NCBI RefSeq assembly: GCF_000378205.1
Contig: NZ_KB899412.1
Location: 62,001-126,000, forward strand
Length of the DNA stretch: 64,000 nucleotides
From: Sediminispirochaeta bajacaliforniensis DSM 16054
GTDB taxonomy: Bacteria > Spirochaetota > Spirochaetia > DSM-16054 > Sediminispirochaetaceae
Direction: 5' to 3'
How positions within the stretch are numbered: the stretch's first letter is position 1; every line of letters begins with the position of its first letter. The notes under the pieces are model-generated. The model was given only the letters and a program-made list of their open reading frames with translations. It searched no databases and was not told the origin of the DNA. The translations under genes were made by a program, and so were the position numbers. Shown piece by piece: positions 57,548 through 64,000 of the stretch.

Positions 57548-58834
57548 ATGGAAGAACGCTTTACCATTATTGCGATAGATGATGAAGAAAATATTCTTAA
57601 GGCTCTGAAACGCCTTTTTCGCAACCTCTCCATGGTGGAATGTATAACCACGACCGATCCCTACGAGGCCGAAGAGATTTTAAAAAAACAACCTGTCGAT
57701 CTCATTATCTGTGACGAACGTATGCCTAAGGTCTCCGGTCATGCTTTTCTTGCTTTTGTAAAGGAACGTTATCCATTTACGGTCAGGATTATTATTACCG
57801 GCTATTCAGATCCGGAGGTGCTCACTTCGGCAATAAATAGGGGAGAGGTATACCGATTTATCCAGAAACCCTGGGACGATGAGGAGCTGCTTGTTATTGT
57901 GCGCAGGGCTCTTGAACACGGGAAGCTTTTGCGTGACCATAACCGCCTGGAAGAAGAACTAAAGAGAAAGAATCATGAACTTGAACAAATGAACAACAAA
58001 CTTGAGGCCTTGGTCCAACGGCGGACTTCCGAACTCCAGAAAACACTTGAACTCCTAAAAGACTCCAGGGACCGGGCTGTCGGTGGCTTTCGAAAGTCTG
58101 CAAATCTTCTGAGCAGCATGATCCACCTGTTTCAGCGGGATATTGGCAACCATGCCCGTCGTGTGGCTCTTTTGTGTGAGCAGATGATCCCTTTGATGCA
58201 GCTTCAGGGGGAGGATGCCCGCAATTTGATGATGGCTGCCTATTTTCATGAGATCGGCAAGGTGGGACGGCAGGATACCGGAGACGAGCCGGTGGCTCAG
58301 GAACATTATGCCGAGATCGGGGAGAACCTGATTTCACAAGGCATGGGGATGAAGGATATCGGGACGATCATTCGGCACCATCGCGAACATTTCGACGGAT
58401 CGGGGCAGCCCGACGGCCTTGCAGGTGAGGCTATCCCTTTGGCTTCAAGAATTCTCAAGGTTTTGGCCGAATATGATTGGATGATACACAGGGACGGGAA
58501 GAGTGTGCAGGACGCTCTTGCCTTCTTACTCCAACATAGTGAACAACTATACGACCCCTTGGTTGTCACACGTTTTCACCAATTGCTTAGGGAGAGCGGT
58601 GAAACAAACAGTTCCAGTGTCCCCCTGAAAGATCTGAAGCCGGGAATGGAGTTGATGAGTGACATCTTTCTTAAAGACGGTGTTCTTTTTCTTCCCGGCA
58701 AGACTGTGATAACTGCGGAAATCCTTGAGCGCATAGATCGGTTTCGCGACCTGATAGAGGAGCGTAAAGGATATTACATTAGACCCGAACATGAAGGAAG
58801 CGACACACATGCAGGAGAACAAAAAAAACCTTGA
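57548..58834 (+). CDS. Response regulator with HD-GYP-type phosphodiesterase domain (RpfG-like)
   Basis: A 428-residue protein. The receiver (1-120) has 'IIAIDDEENILKAL', the phospho-acceptor Asp in 'VDLIICDERMPKVSG' and 'YRFIQKPWDDEEL'. A coiled coil (about 130-175, 'LEEELKRKNHELEQMNNKLEALV') links it to an HD-GYP-type domain: 'AAYFHEIGKVG' at the HD site, with Glu instead of Asp, and 'IIRHHREHFDGSGQPDGL' at the GYP site. HD-GYP proteins degrade c-di-GMP; the altered HD residue leaves activity uncertain. The ATG at 57548 is preceded by GAGAGAGG. It overlaps the STAS gene and opens the second chemosensory cluster. Confidence 0.88.
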   Translation: MEERFTIIAIDDEENILKALKRLFRNLSMVECITTTDPYEAEEILKKQPVDLIICDERMPKVSGHAFLAFVKERYPFTVRIIITGYSDPEVLTSAINRGEVYRFIQKPWDDEELLVIVRRALEHGKLLRDHNRLEEELKRKNHELEQMNNKLEALVQRRTSELQKTLELLKDSRDRAVGGFRKSANLLSSMIHLFQRDIGNHARRVALLCEQMIPLMQLQGEDARNLMMAAYFHEIGKVGRQDTGDEPVAQEHYAEIGENLISQGMGMKDIGTIIRHHREHFDGSGQPDGLAGEAIPLASRILKVLAEYDWMIHRDGKSVQDALAFLLQHSEQLYDPLVVTRFHQLLRESGETNSSSVPLKDLKPGMELMSDIFLKDGVLFLPGKTVITAEILERIDRFRDLIEERKGYYIRPEHEGSDTHAGEQKKP

Positions 58835-59204
58835 AACAATTGATCATGAGTTTACCTCTTCTCAAAACCGAGCGGTCCTTGAATCTTCTGTAAGCGAGAT
58901 TCGACCACAGGCGGTTATCGCTCACATTTCAGGGGCACTTGACGGAGAGAATTCCACCCTTTTCCTAGGGGCGGCAAAGAAACTTATCGATGTATGCCTT
59001 GAAGAAGGACGTGAAGAATTGGTTATTGATCTGCACAGACTTACCTATGCATCTTCTGCCGGGATCGGCATCATGATGTCGATTTTGACAATGGCACGGG
59101 CGTCAGGTGTGGTGCTTCTCCTTGCAAATCCCACCGAAAAGGTTAGCTCAGTTATGAACCTCCTGGGGTTTGAGTCATTCTTTTCCATCATTTCCCTTGA
59201 ATAG
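58809..59204 (+). CDS. STAS-domain (anti-anti-sigma-factor-like) protein
   Basis: A 131-residue single STAS domain. The central motif 'ELVIDLHRLTYASSAGIGIMMSIL' contains the Ser pair where anti-anti-sigma factors are phosphorylated. The ATG at 58809 follows GGAAG by eight bases; an ATG at 58791 is also possible. It overlaps the HD-GYP gene by 26 bp. Partners (a kinase or phosphatase) are not seen in the window; within this cluster it may act as a switch scaffold. Confidence 0.88.
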   Translation: MQENKKNLETIDHEFTSSQNRAVLESSVSEIRPQAVIAHISGALDGENSTLFLGAAKKLIDVCLEEGREELVIDLHRLTYASSAGIGIMMSILTMARASGVVLLLANPTEKVSSVMNLLGFESFFSIISLE

Positions 59205-59260
59205 AAAAAGCCTTCCACTTGCTTGCAATTGCAACCTTAGTAGTCAATAATAAGTATACG

Positions 59261-60544
59261 ATGTCAGGCAACGGTGCATGTAAAAATCATAGATTCGGCG
59301 CTTGTATGCGACTCCTCCTCGGGATAGTTGTCCTTACTCTTGTGCCGCTTTTTGTGGATAGCTTCTGGGCCCCCTACCTCCCGGTGCTCGGTTCTGCTCT
59401 TGCAGTGCTTCTGGTGTTTGTCGGAGAACGAAAAAAGGCGGATGCCAAATCTTTGCCAAGTGATGAGACGGAGGGAGAAACAGGGTCTGCCATTACGGTC
59501 GAGACCGTTGAAGAGCTCCTTGCTGAGGAGCACGGGACTGAAGAGCTTGAAAGGCGACTGCTTGATCTTGAGGAGCAATTACGTGCGTATAAGGCCGCCC
59601 TTTCGGAATTTGTCTCTGCCGTTCCCATGGAAAAACGCCTTGCCGATGTCATCGTTGAAATGACCGAGGCATCAACCCTCGAGCTTACCGAACAGGTATA
59701 TGCGCTGGCTGAAAAAAGCAACCTTCTCGGAAAACAGATTCGAGAGCAATTGGAAAGCCTCACCTCTGGTGAATCCAGTTTGATGGAAGAAATTCGAACG
59801 CTGAGAAACAGCGTATCGGAAACAAAACTTGTTGTCGAACGTTTTCATGAAATACAGGACCGACAGCAATCCGATATGGATGTCGTCTCTTCCGCAGTGG
59901 AATCGGTAGGAGGATATATAGCGACCATATCGGAATTGGCCGAACAAACGGGAATCCTCGCGATAAATGCATCAATCGAAGCGGCCCGGGCCGGAGGGGT
60001 CGGTAAAGGGTTTGCCGTTATTGCAGGAGAAGTCCACAAACTGGCGGATGCTTCTCGGGACGTTGCCCAATCGATCGGATCAACCTTGGAGCTTGCCGAT
60101 GAAAAGGTTAAAGAATCCTTCGAACAGCAGCGTGAACGGATAGAAGGGGCTATTGCCCGCCTTGAGCGAGGGCAGCGGGAACAAGAACGCAGGGCTGATA
60201 TTCTTTCTCCCCATATCGAACGCTTGAGGAAAGGTGTTGAAGCAACAACTTCGACAAGTAGCTCGGTACAGGAGGGTTTGGATCGGATTTCAGCCAGTCT
60301 GCAGAGCCAGGATAGTGTACGGCAGATTCTCGAGCACATGATTGAATTCTTTCAGGAGCTTCGCCATGATGCTCCCGTCGGGATCGAAGATGCCGGTTCC
60401 TCGATGCAAAAAGCGCTGGAAGATCGTCTTTCAAAACGCTTTACCACAAGAGCCGAGTGGAACGCCTTTGGGCTGCATCTTGACGAATCGTTTCAGGATA
60501 GTGAAAAAAAGGAAGAGGAAGGGGATATTACTCTCTTTTCTTGA
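59261..60544 (+). CDS. Methyl-accepting chemotaxis-like protein without sensor domain
   Basis: A 427-residue protein with two closely spaced N-terminal membrane helices ('LLLGIVVLTLVPLFVDSFW', 'YLPVLGSALAVLLVFVG') and no periplasmic or PAS-type sensing domain. A coiled coil leads to the MCP signalling hairpin tip 'ELAEQTGILAINASIEAARAGGVGKGFAVIAGEVHKLAD'; the usual Asn after EQT is Gly. The C-terminus is long and acidic. The start is uncertain: ATG at 59261 or 59306, neither with a ribosome site; TAATAA (59248-59253) lies seven bases before 59261. It probably assembles with the CheA downstream. Confidence 0.8.
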   Translation: MSGNGACKNHRFGACMRLLLGIVVLTLVPLFVDSFWAPYLPVLGSALAVLLVFVGERKKADAKSLPSDETEGETGSAITVETVEELLAEEHGTEELERRLLDLEEQLRAYKAALSEFVSAVPMEKRLADVIVEMTEASTLELTEQVYALAEKSNLLGKQIREQLESLTSGESSLMEEIRTLRNSVSETKLVVERFHEIQDRQQSDMDVVSSAVESVGGYIATISELAEQTGILAINASIEAARAGGVGKGFAVIAGEVHKLADASRDVAQSIGSTLELADEKVKESFEQQRERIEGAIARLERGQREQERRADILSPHIERLRKGVEATTSTSSSVQEGLDRISASLQSQDSVRQILEHMIEFFQELRHDAPVGIEDAGSSMQKALEDRLSKRFTTRAEWNAFGLHLDESFQDSEKKEEEGDITLFS

Positions 60545-60560
60545 GGGAAGGATGGCTGGC

Positions 60561-60929
60561 ATGGAAAAGAAAACGGTACTCTGCGTTGATGATTCTCCGA
60601 CTATTCGAAAGTTGGTACACAAAGCCCTTGAGCCCGAAGGCTACGAGGTTGTGGATGCCGCGAACGGAAAAGAGGCTCTTGATATATCTGATGGTCGACA
60701 TATCGATTTTTTCCTTGTTGATGTTAATATGCCTGTTATGGACGGATTCCAGTTTGCTGAAAGTTTGAAAAAAAGAGATAGCGGAGCTACCGTTCCCGTG
60801 GTGTTTCTTACAACGGAAAGCGGAAGTGATAAAAAACAACGGGGAAAAGAGTTGGGCGTTCGTGGTTGGATCGTCAAACCTTTTGAGGCAACTTCACTTG
60901 TGAAGTTGGTTTCCATGTTGACCGGTTGA
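60561..60929 (+). CDS. CheY-like single-domain response regulator
   Basis: A 122-residue receiver. The acidic pair D10-D11 ('VLCVDDSPTIRKL'), phospho-acceptor D54 ('FFLVDVNMPVMDG') and the Lys in 'GWIVKPFEATSL' are intact. The ATG at 60561 has AAGGA eight bases before; an ATG at 60552 lies too close to it. It precedes the two-HPt CheA by 6 bp and is its likely phosphate acceptor. Confidence 0.92.
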   Translation: MEKKTVLCVDDSPTIRKLVHKALEPEGYEVVDAANGKEALDISDGRHIDFFLVDVNMPVMDGFQFAESLKKRDSGATVPVVFLTTESGSDKKQRGKELGVRGWIVKPFEATSLVKLVSMLTG

Positions 60930-60935
60930 TTTACT

Positions 60936-63509
60936 ATGCGTCGTTTAGATGATCTTATTAAACAGCTAGAAGGCTTCTCTGAAGGTGATTTGGTAACGGC
61001 CTTGGAGGCAAAAGAGGCCGCTCAGACTTTGGAGATTGAGGAACGTGAACATGAGGGGCCCTCTGCATCGTTGTTCCATGAGATTGCCGAGGTAATGAAT
61101 CGTATTCTCTTGGGGCAGGAAGGCAAAGGGGAGACGCTTATTGCTTCCTATCTTTCCCGTGTCAGGGAGCTGGAGGAGGCGCCTCCGGTAGGCGAGGCTG
61201 AAGAAGCCGTTTCGGGAGAAGACGGAATTGTTATCGACGACCCTGACATCCTTTTTTCCTTTCTCCAGGAAGCCAGGGAGCATCTGGATACCATCGAGGA
61301 AGATATCCTTACCCTTGAGAGGGAATGGAGCGAAGATCTCGTTCATGCCATCTTTCGATCGATGCATACCATCAAGGGGGTTTCCGGCTTTATCGGTTTG
61401 AAAAAGATAAAGCAACTAAGTCACCGCCTGGAAAATCTTCTGGACGAGCTTCGTGTCGGGACAATTACCGTTGATTCTGATTGTATCGATATATTACTCC
61501 AAGGCAGCGACCGTCTTAATGGCCTTATTGGAAGCCTTGAGATCCAGGCTGCCGGTTTCCATTCCGACAAGGGCGGGACCGTTTACGAAAGTGGTGCCGA
61601 TATTGACGATATCATCGATAAACTTGATGCAATTTTGAAAACGAATAGCCATTCCGGTGCTACCGCCTCTCAGACGACGGCTCCCCCTCCTGAAAAAGAG
61701 CAGAAGATAGTAGAGCACAAGGCTCCTGTATATGATCCCTATGCCGACGGACTGATTACTCCGGAGATGGTGCAGAAATTTGTAGAAGAATCTTCCGATT
61801 TACTCGATACAGCGGAAAATGCCGCTCTTTCGCTGGAACGGGGTAACGAGACGAAGGCCAATATCGAAGAAGCCTTTCGCGTCATTCACACTATCAAAGG
61901 GAATGCCGGTTTTTTCTGGTTCGGCACCGTTGAGGGCATGTGTATGGCCATCGAGGGGGTTCTTGACGCCTTGCGTAAGGGGGATCGAAAGGTCGATTCG
62001 AAGGTTGTTAACCTGCTCCTTGAGGGGATCGACAATCTTCGAACCAGCCTGAAGCAGATCCAGAGTGGCGATTTGAAGCCCGGCGTAGATACTGAGCATC
62101 ATATCATTGCCGAAAAGGCAATGAACAGTAAAAACGCCGGAGACTATCAACCGCTGGGGGATCTTTTAGTCGAGATGGGGGTTGCCTCCCGAGAGTCGGT
62201 AGATGAAGCGCTTGAACTTCAGCAGATGCGACTGGGTGAAATTCTTGTAAAGCAGGGAAAGGCAGAACCACAGGCGGTTGAGAAGGCGCTGGAAAGCCAG
62301 GGAAAGCCTGCAGGAAAGAATGATCAGTTTGCCAACTACCGCCTCAAGCGGAAGGACATTCGGGTTGATACCGAACGTCTTGATACCCTCTTTGATTTGA
62401 TGGGGGAGCTGATTACCGCCGAGGCCATGGTGCTTAATAGTCCCGATCTGGAGGAGTTTGATCATCCTAATTTTGATCGATCTGCAGCCTATCTTTCAAA
62501 GATAAGCCGTGAGCTGCAGGAAATTACCATGACGATCAGGATGATCCCGATGGATGGTTTGTTCAATAAAATGCGGCGACTGGTTCGGGATCTTTCAAAG
62601 AAGTTTAATAAAGAGATTTCTTTGGTAGTCAGCGGCGAAGAGACCGAGATGGACCGCAATGTAATGGAAGAGATCTCAGATCCTTTGGTTCATATTATTC
62701 GAAATGCCATTGATCACGGGGTTGAGGACCCCGAGAGTCGGAAGAAGGCCGGAAAGGCCGAAGATGGGACCATCGAACTGCGGGCCCGCTATGAGGGAAA
62801 CGAGATATGGGTCACCATTGCCGATGACGGCGGCGGGCTTAATAAAAAGCGGATTCTCGAGCGGGCAGTGGAACGAGGCCTTGTACAAGAGGATCAGGTG
62901 CTTTCCGACAAGGAAGTGTTCCAGTTGATTTTCGAACCTGGGTTCTCCACTGCCGAACAGGTATCGGAGATATCCGGCCGGGGTGTCGGCATGGATGTTG
63001 TCAAGAAGAATCTGGAGAAACTTCGAGGCAAAATCGATATCGAGAGCCAGGAAGGGAAAGGTACTACCTTTACCCTAAAAATTCCTCTTACGCTGGCGAT
63101 TATCGATGCAATTAATTTTACCGTCGGGCGGCAGCTCTATGCCATCCCCATCACCGATGTCATTCAGTTTCATAAGGCGGTCGGTTCTGAATTGACCGAA
63201 ACGGAAGAGCGTCGTCAGATTATTACCTTACGCGGGCAGGTACTCCCTCTGATAAAAATGAAAGAGTTCTTTGCCGTAACAGAGGGCAAAGAGGAAGCTG
63301 AAGAGGGAATTGTTATTGTGGTCCGCTCCGGCAATCATACGGCGGCCCTGCTTGCGGATGAAATCGTGGGATATCGCCAAATGGTTATCAAAGCTCTCCC
63401 TTCCTATCTTGGAAATTTGCGGGCCGTTTCCGGATGTAGCATAATGAGTGATGGAAAGGTAAGTCTTATTGTTGATACCGGGGCATTACTCGGCACTACA
63501 CTTCAATAG
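60936..63509 (+). CDS. CheA-type histidine kinase with two HPt domains
   Basis: An 857-residue kinase of the second chemosensory system. After a ~90-residue helical N-terminus come two HPt domains with H144 ('FRSMHTIKGVSGF') and H318 ('FRVIHTIKGNAGFFWF'). A helical linker with 'LGDLLVEMGVASRESVDEALELQ'-like sequence follows. Then come dimerisation helices ('MIPMDGLFNKMRRLVRD'), the ATPase ('HIIRNAIDHGVEDPES', 'DDGGGLNKKRI', 'GRGVGMDVVKKNLE') and a CheW-like end. Two HPt domains could feed two receivers (the CheY and the HD-GYP regulator). It follows the CheY gene by 6 bp. Confidence 0.94.
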   Translation: MRRLDDLIKQLEGFSEGDLVTALEAKEAAQTLEIEEREHEGPSASLFHEIAEVMNRILLGQEGKGETLIASYLSRVRELEEAPPVGEAEEAVSGEDGIVIDDPDILFSFLQEAREHLDTIEEDILTLEREWSEDLVHAIFRSMHTIKGVSGFIGLKKIKQLSHRLENLLDELRVGTITVDSDCIDILLQGSDRLNGLIGSLEIQAAGFHSDKGGTVYESGADIDDIIDKLDAILKTNSHSGATASQTTAPPPEKEQKIVEHKAPVYDPYADGLITPEMVQKFVEESSDLLDTAENAALSLERGNETKANIEEAFRVIHTIKGNAGFFWFGTVEGMCMAIEGVLDALRKGDRKVDSKVVNLLLEGIDNLRTSLKQIQSGDLKPGVDTEHHIIAEKAMNSKNAGDYQPLGDLLVEMGVASRESVDEALELQQMRLGEILVKQGKAEPQAVEKALESQGKPAGKNDQFANYRLKRKDIRVDTERLDTLFDLMGELITAEAMVLNSPDLEEFDHPNFDRSAAYLSKISRELQEITMTIRMIPMDGLFNKMRRLVRDLSKKFNKEISLVVSGEETEMDRNVMEEISDPLVHIIRNAIDHGVEDPESRKKAGKAEDGTIELRARYEGNEIWVTIADDGGGLNKKRILERAVERGLVQEDQVLSDKEVFQLIFEPGFSTAEQVSEISGRGVGMDVVKKNLEKLRGKIDIESQEGKGTTFTLKIPLTLAIIDAINFTVGRQLYAIPITDVIQFHKAVGSELTETEERRQIITLRGQVLPLIKMKEFFAVTEGKEEAEEGIVIVVRSGNHTAALLADEIVGYRQMVIKALPSYLGNLRAVSGCSIMSDGKVSLIVDTGALLGTTLQ

Positions 63510-63521
63510 CCGGAGCGGATT

Positions 63522-64000
63522 GTGGATGGGCTGATAGAGATAAGTGAAAAAGAGTTTCGGACTCTTGCGGATCTCATTTATCGTACGGTAGGAATACATC
63601 TCACCGATAAGAAAAAGATGCTGGTTCGGGGAAGGCTGAACAAGGTAATCAGAAGGCTCGGCTTCTCATCTTTTGAGGAGTATTTTCATGCTCTCGAGTC
63701 GGATACCAGCGGAAAGAATATCAGCGAACTTATTGACAGAATATCGACGAACCATACCTATTTTTTTCGTGAAAACGACCATTTTGATTTTTTTTGTGAA
63801 ACCGTTGTTCCCTGGCTAAACGAGATTATGGCAAAGAAGGGAAATCGGGATCTTCGGATATGGAGTGCAGGATGTGCTTCGGGGGAGGAGGCTTATACCC
63901 TTGCCATGTTGCTTGCCGAAACCTATGGTTCCGATTATTTTTCTGCGGGTGCTCCTATTCTTGCTACCGACGTTTCTTCTACCGCCTTGAACGCGGCACT
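63522..64000 (+). CDS. cheR: CheR-type chemotaxis methyltransferase (cut by window end)
   Basis: The first ~159 codons of a CheR protein. The N-terminal helical domain ('FRTLADLIYRTVGIHLTDKKKMLVRGRL', 'ELIDRISTNHTYFFRENDHFDFF') is followed by the SAM motif 'RIWSAGCASGEEAYTLAMLL'. CheR methylates Glu residues on receptors. The GTG at 63522 has GGAG six bases upstream. In contrast to the fused CheR-like domain at 55102, its N-terminal domain is present and the motif is canonical. The rest lies beyond the window. Confidence 0.93.
   Translation, partial: MDGLIEISEKEFRTLADLIYRTVGIHLTDKKKMLVRGRLNKVIRRLGFSSFEEYFHALESDTSGKNISELIDRISTNHTYFFRENDHFDFFCETVVPWLNEIMAKKGNRDLRIWSAGCASGEEAYTLAMLLAETYGSDYFSAGAPILATDVSSTALNAA

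Overview
The window looks like chromosomal DNA from a free-living, probably anaerobic spirochete of the Spirochaeta/Sediminispirochaeta kind. The lineage call rests on four things: the periplasmic flagellar sheath protein FlaA, the order cheA - CheW/CheR-like fusion - cheX - cheY, a radical SAM/SPASM protein of the spirochete-restricted 'spiro-SPASM' type, and ABC binding proteins with the spirochete-style 'ANGTQES' or 'ASGSQE' mature start. The species call is an inference; no rRNA is present.

Layout. 1-5.6 kb: a sugar gene set (LacI regulator, D-lyxose isomerase, PfkB kinase, MATE exporter, and a mutarotase-like protein of unknown role). 5.6-12.8 kb: a visibly AT-richer block with a Na+-dependent SBF-like transporter, a GH4 glycosidase, a sugar ABC importer and a divergent GntR/FCD regulator with four GGTATACC operators. 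12.8-16.2 kb: ADP-ribosylglycohydrolase-like protein, Tag DNA glycosylase, ClC channel and a GC-rich palindromic repeat. 16.2-36.6 kb: a purine and selenium/molybdenum district. It holds two NCS2 purine permeases, the Mo and 2Fe-2S subunits of a xanthine dehydrogenase, adenine deaminase and a D-aminoacylase-family amidohydrolase. It also holds a seven-gene minus-strand operon: yqeC, an xdhC-yqeB fusion, selD, yedF and a FecCD-type ABC importer. An rrf2-metA-metY-cysK sulfur operon sits inside this district. 36.7-40.7 kb: a response regulator with a degenerate HD-GYP domain, then proA-proB. 40.7-49.0 kb: a glycan-type cluster (spiro-SPASM, glycosyltransferase, SpsF-like, SpsG-methyltransferase fusion, ATP-grasp) running into a cell-wall amidase and a GerMN protein. 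49.0-57.4 kb: flaA, two outer-membrane beta-barrel proteins on the other strand, and the core chemotaxis operon. 57.4-64 kb: tRNA-Val(GAC), then a second chemosensory system (HD-GYP response regulator, STAS, MCP-like, CheY, a CheA with two HPt domains, and CheR cut by the window end).

How the parts may work together. Purines enter through the NCS2 permeases; adenine is deaminated and hypoxanthine/xanthine is oxidised by a molybdenum hydroxylase. The selD/yedF/yqeB/yqeC genes are the known signature for selenium-dependent molybdenum hydroxylases, so the dehydrogenase is probably a selenium enzyme. The ABC importer that closes the maturation operon is a candidate supplier of molybdate or another metal/oxyanion. 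A direct-repeat motif CAACA-N5-CAACA, one helical turn apart, lies at or near the promoters of both permeases, xdh and the adenine deaminase. In two cases it brackets the -10 box exactly. It is the best candidate here for an undescribed purine regulon.

A second whole-window pattern is a set of first-in-operon genes that lack a Shine-Dalgarno sequence and carry a sigma-70-like -10 hexamer exactly six bases before the start codon. This is the geometry expected for leaderless mRNAs. No CRISPR array, rRNA, intact insertion sequence or prophage was seen.
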